From contig JAIPEG010000001.1 in NCBI GenBank assembly GCA_021737405.1, positions 124,001-188,000 on the forward strand: 64,000 nucleotides of DNA. The letters are read 5' to 3'. Origin of the DNA: Bacteriovoracaceae bacterium (GTDB lineage: Bacteria > Bdellovibrionota > Bacteriovoracia > Bacteriovoracales > Bacteriovoracaceae). Positions 25,618 through 34,545 of the stretch are shown piece after piece; the first letter of the stretch is position 1, and each line of letters opens with the position of its first letter. Made by a program: the position numbers and the translations under genes. The notes below the pieces were generated by a model. The model searched no databases. It saw only the letters and a program-made list of their open reading frames with translations, and was not told the DNA's origin.

Positions 25618-27156
25618 CTAAGGCTCTTCAACTCCAGTGATCTGGGCAGAGATAACAAACTGATAGGCAAAAAGTTTGTGCCAAATGTTTGCTAGAGAAA
25701 AATATAGACCATCACAGAACTTCAAGAACTTACTCTTTCCTGATGAAGAGAAAACTATCTCAAAGGGGAGGCCAGTTGGTTTTAACTCTCTAACTTCATA
25801 ACCAGAATTAATAAGAACTTGCTGGGCAGAAAACTTTGTAAAGAACCTTAAATGCTTTCTATCGAGAGGGCCACCTTCTGCATAATTAAAGCGACCAATG
25901 GCCAAGCTAAGTCGATACACCCAAATTGCAATATTAGGAACTGAAGTAATAAGACGACCATCAGGCTTTACAAACTTTTTGAGTTTTATGAGTGTATCCA
26001 TAGGGTCCACAACTCTAGCTAGAACATCACATAAGATAACAAATTCAAATTCTCTTTTAAATGGCAACTCATTCACATCTTTCATTAAGGTTTGATGATA
26101 GTTATTATTCGGAATAAAAGTTGCATGCCCCTCTCTTTCATCGACAATTTGTACTTCATATCCCTTTGCAATTAAAGACTCATAGAGAAGCCCATCACTA
26201 TCGCCGATACATAAAACTCGTCCATTTCCAGCGGGAATCATGTTTAGGATTTTTTCATGAGAACTATAAGGGCTATATTTTCTTTTATAGATAAACTCAC
26301 GATTTACAATATAGGAGCCTTTCCTAATTATATGTAATTGATGGAGACGATATAGAATCACAGATTTGCAGACATCAAAGGCGTACTGAAAACCATTAAC
26401 ATTACATTCTTCATCCCCATAGAAGGTTTGGATGGGAACTTCTTTTATTGGCGCTCCTAAATGTCTGCACTGGATAATAATCTCTGTATCAAAGTGAAAG
26501 TCATCCGTGTTCATTTTAATGGGCATTTTTTTTAAAATTTTAGTAGAATACATTCTGTAGCCTGAATGAAATTCCGTAAGTTTTGTTCCAAGGATAATAT
26601 TCTCAAATTTAGTTAAAACTTGATTTCCTAAGAATTTATAAAAGGGCATGCCTCCTTTAATGGCGTCTTTCTTTCTCATCATGCGAGAAGCAAACACAAC
26701 ATCAAATTTTTCTTCTACAGCTGGTAACATTAAATCAACAATATACTCTGGAGCATACTGGCCATCACCATGAAGCATAATGGCGTAGTCTAAACCACGA
26801 TCAATTGCATACTGATAACCAACCTTTTGATTACCACCATAACGGAGATTTCTTGGGTTTTTAAAGATATTTAGCTTTTCTTTCCAAGGACTCGTCCCTG
26901 CGTAATTTTTTACAACCTCAAAAGTATTATCCGGACTATTATCATCAAAGACAAAAATCTCCTCAATGATATCGATTAGCTTCGGGCTGATTCTATTTAA
27001 AGTCGTTTCAATAAAATTCGCGGCATTGTAACTTATCACCATGACACCAAAGCGTGGAAAGTTATCCCCCAGCTCAGCTTTTAGCTTTAAAAGCTTTGCG
27101 AGTTTTTCCTCGTCAACTTTAAAATTTATTTCATATCCTGATCTTGAAACTAGCAC
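25618..27156 (-). CDS. Fusion: GT2 glycosyltransferase plus SAM methyltransferase
   Basis: The first 300 residues are a GT2 domain: FGVMVISYNAANFI, FVFDDNSPDNT, GGNQKVGYQYAID and the metal site MLHGDGQYAPE, like polyprenyl-phosphate hexosyltransferases. From about residue 305 there is a class I methyltransferase: RVLCIGDSDGLLYESL, VQIVDEREGH, FVILCDVLARVVDP, then RLITSVPNIAIW, of the Methyltransf_23 type. The GTG start at 27156 follows AGGA by seven bases. The fusion suggests that a sugar is transferred and the product, or its lipid, is methylated in one step. It is 17 bp downstream of the GT39-like gene at 28616, likely one operon with rfbA-rfbB. Confidence 0.88.
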   Translation of the reverse strand: MLVSRSGYEINFKVDEEKLAKLLKLKAELGDNFPRFGVMVISYNAANFIETTLNRISPKLIDIIEEIFVFDDNSPDNTFEVVKNYAGTSPWKEKLNIFKNPRNLRYGGNQKVGYQYAIDRGLDYAIMLHGDGQYAPEYIVDLMLPAVEEKFDVVFASRMMRKKDAIKGGMPFYKFLGNQVLTKFENIILGTKLTEFHSGYRMYSTKILKKMPIKMNTDDFHFDTEIIIQCRHLGAPIKEVPIQTFYGDEECNVNGFQYAFDVCKSVILYRLHQLHIIRKGSYIVNREFIYKRKYSPYSSHEKILNMIPAGNGRVLCIGDSDGLLYESLIAKGYEVQIVDEREGHATFIPNNNYHQTLMKDVNELPFKREFEFVILCDVLARVVDPMDTLIKLKKFVKPDGRLITSVPNIAIWVYRLSLAIGRFNYAEGGPLDRKHLRFFTKFSAQQVLINSGYEVRELKPTGLPFEIVFSSSGKSKFLKFCDGLYFSLANIWHKLFAYQFVISAQITGVEEP

Positions 27157-27173
27157 GTCTTAATCCTATAGGT

Positions 27174-28616
27174 TTAGAGTTCAAAAATAGTTGAAACCGA
27201 AAAAGTCTCTTTATGCATTAAAATCATCACACCATACTGCCTTATCCTAGCGACTGGTGAAAGTTTAGGGAACTTTCTTTCTAACTCTTCAGAGTCCTTA
27301 AGGCCTGCGACAATAAGTTTGTCCTTAAACTGCTCCCCTTCCCATTCAATTATCTGGCCAAGACCCTCTGTAGACACTGGAGCCCCCCCTTCAAAAGCAT
27401 TTATGCTAGTTAGGGCACCACCGGCGTACACTCCAGAAACATTTATCCACCGCTTAATGGGTAATTTAGTCGCTTGAAGAATTTCTTTAAAACTATGAAT
27501 TCCAGAGTCTCTTTTAGAAGTATTTGTTAGAGGAAAAATCAGTAGAATTAATGAAATCAAAAAAATCAAACCGACAAAAACCTGATAAAATTTTCCATAT
27601 ACTTTGTCACCTAAGCACTTCACCCCAAAAGAAGCTCCAATTGCCAGAAATGGATAAAGTGGGATTAGGTAGTTTGAATATTTAAATTTAGGAATACTTA
27701 AAACAAAAAGTAGCCCAAAGAAAAAGATTGCCGAAGCAAAGTGCAAGGAATTCTTTTTCATCTTGTATATCGAGAATAGAAATAGACCTAACCACAGGGG
27801 AGTTTGTTTAAGGAGAAATATTAAATAGGTATAGATTGGCTCTACCGTGCCACGAGACTTTCCAATCGTGATCACAAAAGTAAATTTGTACCAATCTAAA
27901 AATATTTGAAAATTATCCGTTAGGTATAAGCTTAGAGGCCAAAGAGCAAAGAGTAAGAATCCTAACCCCAGCCCACCCCAAGCATTTATATCTTTTAATT
28001 TTTCAAGAGACTTCGTGAATATGAGATGAAGAACGATTCCAATTGGAAGGAGTGCTCCCATAGGACCTTTTATTAAAAGGGAGAGCCCAAAAAACAATCC
28101 AGTCAAATACCAGGAGTATTTCTTTCCTTCGATGGCCTTAAGGTAAAAGTAGAACCCCCAAAAGACAGTGCACATTAAAGGTATATCTAGATTTGGGAAT
28201 CTTACTTTTTTCATTAACGGAGGAATGATGAAAAATAAAAAAAGAGAATAATAGCCTAAGCGCTTCTCTTCTTTCTCGCTCATTAGCTTAAAAATACCAA
28301 AGCCCGTTAAAAGATAAAATAGACTTACAAAGATTCGTGCAGAAGTATAGCTAGCACCAAAAACTTTAAAGAATAGGCCCTCTAAAATAAAGACTGTAGG
28401 AAGGTGTTGTTCAAATCGAGGGTAAGAATAAGGGCTTAAGTGGGGAACTATCCAGTGGCCTAGTTCTGCAGCATTTTTCCCAAAGGCGCCATATAAATAG
28501 CCATCATGAAAGAACCCAGGGACCCAAGACATTTGCATTGAGAGAATCGCACCAAGTCCCATTATAAAGAGAAAGGTTTGATCCCAATAAGGAGATTGCC
28601 TAATTTTTACTAGCAT
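27174..28616 (-). CDS. GT39 (ArnT/PMT-like) membrane glycosyltransferase
   Basis: The 480-residue multi-pass protein has the ArnT/PMT pattern: an acidic first loop (FFHDGYLYG), the periplasmic helix region RFEQHLPTVFILEGLF, and GLSLLIKGPMGALLPIGIV, the highly typical LLIKGP motif of PMT_2 family members. These enzymes use a polyprenyl-phosphate sugar to glycosylate lipid A, proteins or polysaccharides. It overlaps rfbB by 17 nt and is followed 17 bp later by the GT2-methyltransferase fusion, which could make its lipid donor. Confidence 0.85.
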   Translation of the reverse strand: MLVKIRQSPYWDQTFLFIMGLGAILSMQMSWVPGFFHDGYLYGAFGKNAAELGHWIVPHLSPYSYPRFEQHLPTVFILEGLFFKVFGASYTSARIFVSLFYLLTGFGIFKLMSEKEEKRLGYYSLFLFFIIPPLMKKVRFPNLDIPLMCTVFWGFYFYLKAIEGKKYSWYLTGLFFGLSLLIKGPMGALLPIGIVLHLIFTKSLEKLKDINAWGGLGLGFLLFALWPLSLYLTDNFQIFLDWYKFTFVITIGKSRGTVEPIYTYLIFLLKQTPLWLGLFLFSIYKMKKNSLHFASAIFFFGLLFVLSIPKFKYSNYLIPLYPFLAIGASFGVKCLGDKVYGKFYQVFVGLIFLISLILLIFPLTNTSKRDSGIHSFKEILQATKLPIKRWINVSGVYAGGALTSINAFEGGAPVSTEGLGQIIEWEGEQFKDKLIVAGLKDSEELERKFPKLSPVARIRQYGVMILMHKETFSVSTIFEL

Positions 28617-29598
28617 TTACGGATTCTACCCAGGCCTGATTGCTTAAATACCAGTCAACTGTTTTTTGAATTCCTTCTTCGAAGGTCACTTGTGGTTCAA
28701 AGCCAAAATCTCTTTTGGCCTTACTAAAATCCATCGCGTAACGCCAGTCATGGCCTTTACGATCTTCAACAAAGCTTATAAGACTTTCTGGTTTATTGAG
28801 GATTTTTAAAATTGTTTTAACAACCTCTAAATTTCTTTTTTCAGAATCACCACCGAGGTTATAAACCTCGCCTTTTTTTCCTTTTAAGAAGACATCCCAG
28901 ACACCAATATTATGATCATCTACAAAAATCCAATCACGAATATTTTTACCGTCTCCGTAAACGGGAAGCTTTTCGTCACTGATGGCCTTGGCAATCATGA
29001 CAGGAATGAGCTTCTCAGGAAATTGAAATGGCCCATAATTATTCGAGCATCTTGTCATGACCGTATCGAGACCAAAAGTTTCATGATAACTCCTGACCAA
29101 TAAATCAGATCCGGCCTTTGAAGCACTATAAGGACTATTTGGCGCTATTTTATGATCTTCTGTAAACGCGGGCTCATTTTCAGTGAGCTCACCATAGACT
29201 TCGTCGGTGCTAACGTGACAAAAACGCAGGTCCTTTGCACCAAAATGCAACGAAGCATTTAAAAGATTAAGGGTTCCTAAGACATTGGTTTCAACAAATA
29301 TATTTGGGTTTTTAATTGAGTTATCAACATGGCTTTCGGCCGCGAAGTGAATGACGCCCGAAAAACTATTTGCTTTAAAAAGGTTTTGAACGGCATCATT
29401 ATCTCGAATATCAATCTTTTCAAATGAGAGGTGCTCATTTACTTCAATATCCCCTGCAATCGTTGGGTAATGGCCTGCATAAGTAAGTGCATCTAAAATA
29501 ACAAAATCATAGTCCTTATTTGGTACGGCAATTTTTTTTAGAAAATTTGAACCAATAAAACCCGCGCAACCTGTAAGTAAAATTTTCGCTTTCATCAC
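28600..29598 (-). CDS. rfbB: dTDP-glucose 4,6-dehydratase
   Basis: The 332-residue extended SDR has the NAD motif TGCAGFIGSNFL near residue 10, the family signature HFAAESHVDNSI, catalytic STDEVYGEL and YSASKAGSD (Tyr/Lys), and the substrate segment NNYGPFQFPEKLIPV. It converts dTDP-glucose to dTDP-4-keto-6-deoxyglucose, the branch point for dTDP-rhamnose and other 6-deoxysugars. AGAGGA precedes the tandem ATGs. It directly follows rfbA (11-bp gap). Classical rmlC and rmlD genes are not adjacent; the relatives at 49.6 and 51.9 kb belong to a CDP-sugar operon. Confidence 0.95.
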   Translation of the reverse strand: MMKAKILLTGCAGFIGSNFLKKIAVPNKDYDFVILDALTYAGHYPTIAGDIEVNEHLSFEKIDIRDNDAVQNLFKANSFSGVIHFAAESHVDNSIKNPNIFVETNVLGTLNLLNASLHFGAKDLRFCHVSTDEVYGELTENEPAFTEDHKIAPNSPYSASKAGSDLLVRSYHETFGLDTVMTRCSNNYGPFQFPEKLIPVMIAKAISDEKLPVYGDGKNIRDWIFVDDHNIGVWDVFLKGKKGEVYNLGGDSEKRNLEVVKTILKILNKPESLISFVEDRKGHDWRYAMDFSKAKRDFGFEPQVTFEEGIQKTVDWYLSNQAWVESVNASKN

Positions 29599-29609
29599 AA
29601 TAAATTCCT

Positions 29610-30503
29610 CTATTCTTCCTCATACTCTTTAAGGATAATATTCAGATAATCTCGATAGGGACTATTCGGAGTCTCACTGATGACTTTTCTAAAGTGATTC
29701 GTATCAACAAAGTTCATCCGCAAACCAATCTCTTCCAGACACGCAACTTTAAAGCCCTGTCTTTGCTCCAAGGTTGCAATATATGCATTCGCCTCTAGTA
29801 GTGACTGAGGTGTTCCCGTATCAAGCCAGGCCATTCCTCGCGAAATAACCTCGACACGTAAAGACCCTTCATCAAGATAGGACTGGATAAGGTCAGTAAT
29901 TTCAAGCTCCCCTCTTGGGGAAGGCTTCTGAACTCTTGCTCTCTCTGGAGCAGAGCCATCCATTAGGTAAAGCCCAGGTATGGCATAATTTGACTTAGGT
30001 TTTTCTGGCTTTTCAACTATCGACTTAACTTCTTTCGTTTTCTTATCAAACTCAACTACACCATAGCGCTCAGGGTCCGTTACGGGATAAGCGAAAACTT
30101 GAGCTTTTAGGCCATCTTCTTTTGCGAGTTGTTGCTTAACGGCTGCGCGAAAGGACGCAAAGTTTCCGTGAAAGAGGTTATCCCCTAAGACCATAAGAGA
30201 ATCTTCCCCTTGAAGAAATTTCTCCCCAATTAGGTAAGCCTGAGCAATTCCTTTTGGTTCCGGTTGAGTTTCAAATTGAATCTTAATCCCAAAGCGAGAG
30301 CCATCACTTAGAAGGTTCTTAAAAAAGGGTTGATCATATTCAGTGGTGATAATCAGAACTTCCCTAATGCCACACATCATTAACAGGCTTAAAGGGTAAT
30401 AAATCATGGGTTTGTCGTAAATTGGCTGAAGTTGTTTTGTGACAACACTTGTCAGAGGGTAGAGCCTCGAACCTGCACCACCAGCAAGAATTATTCCCTT
30501 CAT
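29610..30503 (-). CDS. rfbA: Glucose-1-phosphate thymidylyltransferase
   Basis: The 297-residue protein opens with GIILAGGAGSRLYPLTSVVT and KQLQPIYDKPMIYYPLS, diagnostic of RmlA, and carries VLGDNLFHG and VEKPEKPKSNYAIPGLYLMD. It makes dTDP-glucose from dTTP and glucose-1-phosphate, feeding rfbB immediately downstream. The ATG has AAAGG eight bases upstream. It is the first gene of a minus-strand operon (rfbA, rfbB, GT39-like, GT2-methyltransferase). It is divergent from the SDR gene at 30574, with a 70-bp shared promoter gap. Confidence 0.96.
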   Translation of the reverse strand: MKGIILAGGAGSRLYPLTSVVTKQLQPIYDKPMIYYPLSLLMMCGIREVLIITTEYDQPFFKNLLSDGSRFGIKIQFETQPEPKGIAQAYLIGEKFLQGEDSLMVLGDNLFHGNFASFRAAVKQQLAKEDGLKAQVFAYPVTDPERYGVVEFDKKTKEVKSIVEKPEKPKSNYAIPGLYLMDGSAPERARVQKPSPRGELEITDLIQSYLDEGSLRVEVISRGMAWLDTGTPQSLLEANAYIATLEQRQGFKVACLEEIGLRMNFVDTNHFRKVISETPNSPYRDYLNIILKEYEEE

Positions 30504-30573
30504 TTGTTGGCCTTTCGTTTATTCACATAAGGAATGTTTTAGATTAATGTTAGCTTACTTCAAGGAATAGCTA

Positions 30574-31395
30574 ATGTCAGGAATATCTGTATTTGGCAGC
30601 ACTGGCTTCGTCGGAAGCGAGTTCTGCAGAGTGACAAAAAGGAAACTTCATCCCATTTCTAGGGAAGAGCGATCCCCCGAAACAAATGACTCTGTTTATT
30701 TTATAAGCACCACTGACAATTATAATGTTTTTGAAGACCTCCATAAGGATATTGATACCAACCTGACCGTCCTCATGGATGTCATCAAGAATTTAAAACC
30801 TGGCGAGAGTACTTTTAATTTTATCTCAAGCTGGTTTGTCTATGGTGATGCTGACCTTCCGGCCACTGAAGAGTCTACTTGTGACCCAAAAGGCTTTTAC
30901 TCTATTACAAAGAGGGCCGCTGAGCAGTTACTGATCTCGTACTGCCAAACTTTTGGCATTAATTATAGAATCTTAAGGCTTTGCAATGTCTACGGAGCTG
31001 GAGATAAAGGCGCCTCTAAAAAGAAAAATGCCCTTCAGTTTCTCATTGATCGCTTTAAAAATGATGAAGAAATTAGCCTCTATCATAATGGTGAATTTTA
31101 TCGCGATTATATGCACGTTCATGACGTGGCAAGGGCAATAGACCTTGTTATTGAAAAAGGTGAATTAAACACCATTTATAATATTGGCTCTGGAGATAAG
31201 GTTCTCTTTAAGGATCTTATCAACACCATCGTTAATGAAACTAGCTCTCAGTCAAAAATCACGCCTATTGAGCCGCCAATCTTTCACCAAACCATTCAAG
31301 TAAAAGACTTTTATTTTAATACAGATAAACTTAAATCTTTGGGCTTTGAACAATCTATAAGTCTAGAAGAAGGAATAAAAACATTATGTCAGTAA
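30574..31395 (+). CDS. NAD(P)-dependent sugar epimerase/reductase (extended SDR), probable CDP-dideoxyhexose reductase
   Basis: The 273-residue SDR has the dinucleotide motif GSTGFVGSEF (residues 8-17), the Ser strand FISSWFVYGD and catalytic YSITKRAAE (Tyr near 108). It retains RDYMHVHDVARAID and IYNIGSGDKV, typical of sugar-nucleotide SDRs. It is shorter than dehydratases, as in the CDP-abequose/paratose/tyvelose synthase branch. It overlaps the downstream RfbH-type gene by 10 nt, so it probably reduces the 4-keto CDP-3,6-dideoxyhexose that RfbH helps to make. That role is inferred from operon context. Confidence 0.82.
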   Translation: MSGISVFGSTGFVGSEFCRVTKRKLHPISREERSPETNDSVYFISTTDNYNVFEDLHKDIDTNLTVLMDVIKNLKPGESTFNFISSWFVYGDADLPATEESTCDPKGFYSITKRAAEQLLISYCQTFGINYRILRLCNVYGAGDKGASKKKNALQFLIDRFKNDEEISLYHNGEFYRDYMHVHDVARAIDLVIEKGELNTIYNIGSGDKVLFKDLINTIVNETSSQSKITPIEPPIFHQTIQVKDFYFNTDKLKSLGFEQSISLEEGIKTLCQ

Positions 31396-32702
31396 ATGAA
31401 AAAATCATTGGTTTTATTAATCAACTCAGAGAAGAGGGTGAGACCGTTTTCCCTTTTCTTTATAATAAGAAGCTAGAGACATTTGATGCTGAAAAAGACT
31501 GGGTCTTCTACTCAGGGCCCTACTGGGGAGATGAAGAAGTTGCAGCCGCTATGGAAAGTCTTATTACCGGAAAATGGGTTGCAGCTGGTGAAAATGTCGC
31601 GAAATTTGAGCGTGAATTTTCTAAAAAATATAATTTTAATAGCTCTCTTATGGTGAACTCTGGCAGTTCCGCAAACCTTGTAATGATAGCGGCCTCCAAG
31701 AAGCATTTTGGCTGGAGTGATGGAGATGAAGTTATCGTCTCTCCTGTTGGCTTTCCAACAACCATTTCTCCTCTCGTTCAAAATGGCTTAAAACCCGTAT
31801 TTACTGACATTACATATCACGACCTAAATTTTGATCTTGATCTCGTTGAAAAGGCCATTAATTCAAAAACGAAGGCGATTTTCCTCTCTCCTGTTTTAGG
31901 AAACTCTCCTGACATCGATCGCATTCTTTCAATTTGCGATAAAAATAATATTAAACTGATTTTAGATGGCTGTGACTCACTTGGATCAAAGTGGAACGGA
32001 AAAGATCTTTCTGACTACGCGGCCGTGACATCTTGCTCATTTTATCCCGCTCACCATATGACTACTGGTGAAGGTGGCATGGTAAGTTCACTCGATAAAG
32101 AACTAGTCAAAATGGCACGAAGATTTGCGTGGTGGGGGCGAGACTGCTACTGCACAGGTGCCACGAACCTCTCCCCAGTTGGAGCATGCGGTAATCGCTT
32201 TGATAAATGGATTGAAGGATATGATCACAAGGTCGATCATAAGTACCTATTTAGTGAAATTGGCTACAACTTAAAGCCTCTTGAACTACAGGGATCAATT
32301 GGTCTCGTTCAAATGCAAAAGTCCGACGAAATACACATTAAAAGAAGAGAGACAAAGAACCGCCTAGAAAAAATCCTTAAGAAACACCTTGGAGACAGAA
32401 TCTCAATCCCTCAAGAAGACAACAAAGCAGAAACTAGCTGGTTTGGAGTGCCTATCATTTGTAACGAAAACAAACTTAAGCAAATGCTCGTCGAGCACTT
32501 TGAAGGCAACAGAATCCAAACAAGAAACTACTTCGCCGGAAATGTTCTTCTCCACCCTGGCTACAAACACCTAGATGATGCCGGAAAATTCCCTTTAGCT
32601 AACCGTGTTCTAGATGAAGTCTTCTTCATCGGCTGCCACCCAAGCTATAACGAAGCCGTCTTTGAAAGAGTGGATCAAGTACTTTCGGAGTTTAAAGGCT
32701 AG
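31386..32702 (+). CDS. rfbH: CDP-4-keto-6-deoxyglucose-3-dehydratase (RfbH/E1 type, PMP and [2Fe-2S])
   Basis: The 438-residue protein is a DegT-fold enzyme in which the usual PLP-binding Lys is replaced by His (FYPAHHMTTGEGG, near 221), the mark of PMP-dependent C3-dehydratases. It also retains the E1 iron-sulfur cysteines: Cys in LDGCDS, then exactly 57 residues, then CYC, with a last Cys after 11 residues (7 in the described motif). E1/RfbH removes the 3-hydroxyl of CDP-4-keto-6-deoxyglucose on the way to CDP-3,6-dideoxyhexoses. It is encoded far from the rfbF-rfbG genes (50-52 kb). The start overlaps the SDR gene by 10 nt, and the stop overlaps the next GTG by 1 nt. Confidence 0.93.
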   Translation: MSVNEKIIGFINQLREEGETVFPFLYNKKLETFDAEKDWVFYSGPYWGDEEVAAAMESLITGKWVAAGENVAKFEREFSKKYNFNSSLMVNSGSSANLVMIAASKKHFGWSDGDEVIVSPVGFPTTISPLVQNGLKPVFTDITYHDLNFDLDLVEKAINSKTKAIFLSPVLGNSPDIDRILSICDKNNIKLILDGCDSLGSKWNGKDLSDYAAVTSCSFYPAHHMTTGEGGMVSSLDKELVKMARRFAWWGRDCYCTGATNLSPVGACGNRFDKWIEGYDHKVDHKYLFSEIGYNLKPLELQGSIGLVQMQKSDEIHIKRRETKNRLEKILKKHLGDRISIPQEDNKAETSWFGVPIICNENKLKQMLVEHFEGNRIQTRNYFAGNVLLHPGYKHLDDAGKFPLANRVLDEVFFIGCHPSYNEAVFERVDQVLSEFKG

Positions 32703-33742
32703 TGAAAAAAAGGGTCCTTCTTATTACGGTCCGTTCTGATGTTGGGGGCGGACCGAAGCATGTGGATGACCTGCTCACCTACGCATCTACCAAAGATTTT
32801 GATTTTTTTGTTGCCTCTCCTGAATCTGAGCCTTTTGGACCAAAATTTCGTGAAAAAGCAAAAGGATTTTTTCCTCTCCCACATCGTAAATTTTCTCTAC
32901 TAAGGTTTTTGAAGCTAATTTCCTACTTAGAGAAGAATGATATTCATATTGTCCACTCCCACGGTAGAGGGGCTGGTATTTACTCGCGACTCTTGAGCCT
33001 ATTCGGCATTAGAATAATCCACACCTTTCACGGTATACACCAACCTAAAACTTTTAGTGATAAGTTTAAAGGCTTTGCAGAAAGAGTACTTGGGCAACTT
33101 ACAGATTGCTTTCTTTTCGTTTCTAACTCAGAAAGAGACCAAGCAAAAAGGCTTGGAATCTTAAATAAAGGAACAAATAGAGTTATTCCGAATGGAATAG
33201 CTTTGGATGCTGAGGTCGACTCCTATAGAGCCCTGCCCCCCAGTACCTTTAAAAATATAGGTATCGTTTCGAGATTTGATCCACACAAAAACGTATTAAG
33301 AGGCATAGCGCTTTTTTCTAAACTAGTTTCGGAAAATCCTGAGCTCCACTTAAACATTGCTGGTGATGGGGAGCAAAAAGACCAGGCCTTAGCCTTAGTG
33401 AAGGAATTGCGGATGTCCGATAAGGTAACATTTCATGGGTTTGTAGACTCTCCTCTGGAGTTTCTTAGACAACAGGACGTTTACCTCAGTACCAGCTTGG
33501 GGGAAGGTCTCCCCTATACCGTACTGGAGTCTATGAAGGTAAACACTATTCCTCTAATTTCCAATGTTTCAGGACATATTGACATTCTTCCCCCTAAATA
33601 CCTTTTTGACTTAGAAAATGATGAAGACTTCATTCACAAGTTTAATTCTTTGAAAAATAGCAAGGATCATGATTTTAGAGTTATCCTAGAAAAAAACTAT
33701 AATGTCCTAAAGCAGATTCAAAAAATTACTGAGGTATATTAG
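32702..33742 (+). CDS. GT4 family glycosyltransferase
   Basis: The 346-residue GT-B protein has GGGPKHVDDLL at the acceptor loop, VSNSERDQAKRLG and NGI at the linker, and the donor-side GIVSRFDPHKNVL, HGFVDSPLEFL and EGLPYTVLESMK with the GT4 EX7E pattern. It starts at a GTG in a TAGTG overlap with rfbH, so it is co-translated with the dideoxysugar genes and may add that sugar or a neighbour in the repeat unit. The C-terminal end is slightly short of the usual final helices but intact. Confidence 0.88.
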   Translation: MKKRVLLITVRSDVGGGPKHVDDLLTYASTKDFDFFVASPESEPFGPKFREKAKGFFPLPHRKFSLLRFLKLISYLEKNDIHIVHSHGRGAGIYSRLLSLFGIRIIHTFHGIHQPKTFSDKFKGFAERVLGQLTDCFLFVSNSERDQAKRLGILNKGTNRVIPNGIALDAEVDSYRALPPSTFKNIGIVSRFDPHKNVLRGIALFSKLVSENPELHLNIAGDGEQKDQALALVKELRMSDKVTFHGFVDSPLEFLRQQDVYLSTSLGEGLPYTVLESMKVNTIPLISNVSGHIDILPPKYLFDLENDEDFIHKFNSLKNSKDHDFRVILEKNYNVLKQIQKITEVY

Positions 33743-34545
33743 TGAGCATAAGCATCGTCATTCCAACCATTGGCTCACCACCGCTAGAGATTATCAAAGA
33801 GTCACTCTCCTCTGGAAAAAATTCACCTCCAGAGATTTGGACTCAAATCATAGTTGTTAATAACTCTAACGACTCCTCATACGCTAAATTCCTTCAAGAA
33901 GAAATGCAATCAGACCCAAGAGTAGAGATTTTTCATATCGAAGAGAAACTCAATATGGCCCAATGTTGGAATATAGGCCTGGGTAAAGTAAAAGAAGAAC
34001 ACACTCTTTTTCTTCATGATGATGATGTTTTGATTTCAGAAAATCTTCCTTTATCAAAGCTAAAAAATATAAAAAGCTTCATTAATTTTGGTTTTGATGT
34101 TTTTGGTGCTGAAAATTGGACTTACACTCCCAAGATTTATGGTATTCAAGGCATCTGTACCAATACTCCAAAGCTTGTTTCGACTATTTTTAAAACATCT
34201 GCCTTGAGAGATATTGGAGGTTGGGACGAGAACAGCGGATACTTTCTTGATTTTTTAGCATTTCTAAAGTTGCATCAAAGATATGGCAGTGATTCAAGTA
34301 CTGAAACCCTTGGAAAGTACCGTCTTCATCCGTCAAATGCGAGCGCCAAGGAGAGGAGAAATGAAGCCTATGGTGATAGACTCCCCTATGTTTTAGGTGA
34401 GATTTTTTCCGTAGTCAAAGGTGAGGATATGAGAAGAGAAGTTCTCCATGCGATGCTTACCTTTGCATACCCAAATGACTCAACGAAAAAGAAATTCTTC
34501 TCTGCTGTCGCTAAATCTATTGGCATTCAATCATGGCTAAAATAG
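33742..34545 (+). CDS. GT2 family glycosyltransferase
   Basis: The 267-residue GT-A protein begins SISIVIPTIGSPPL and has VVNNSNDSSY, the acceptor motif LNMAQCWNIGL and metal-binding LFLHDDDVLIS. The end of the domain (DIGGWDENSGYFLDFLAFLK) fits O-antigen GT2 enzymes, with ED replaced by LD. The GTG start is in a TAGTG overlap with the GT4 gene. It is the last gene of the plus-strand operon SDR-rfbH-GT4-GT2; its 3' end overlaps the convergent flippase by 9 nt. Confidence 0.86.
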   Translation: MSISIVIPTIGSPPLEIIKESLSSGKNSPPEIWTQIIVVNNSNDSSYAKFLQEEMQSDPRVEIFHIEEKLNMAQCWNIGLGKVKEEHTLFLHDDDVLISENLPLSKLKNIKSFINFGFDVFGAENWTYTPKIYGIQGICTNTPKLVSTIFKTSALRDIGGWDENSGYFLDFLAFLKLHQRYGSDSSTETLGKYRLHPSNASAKERRNEAYGDRLPYVLGEIFSVVKGEDMRREVLHAMLTFAYPNDSTKKKFFSAVAKSIGIQSWLK

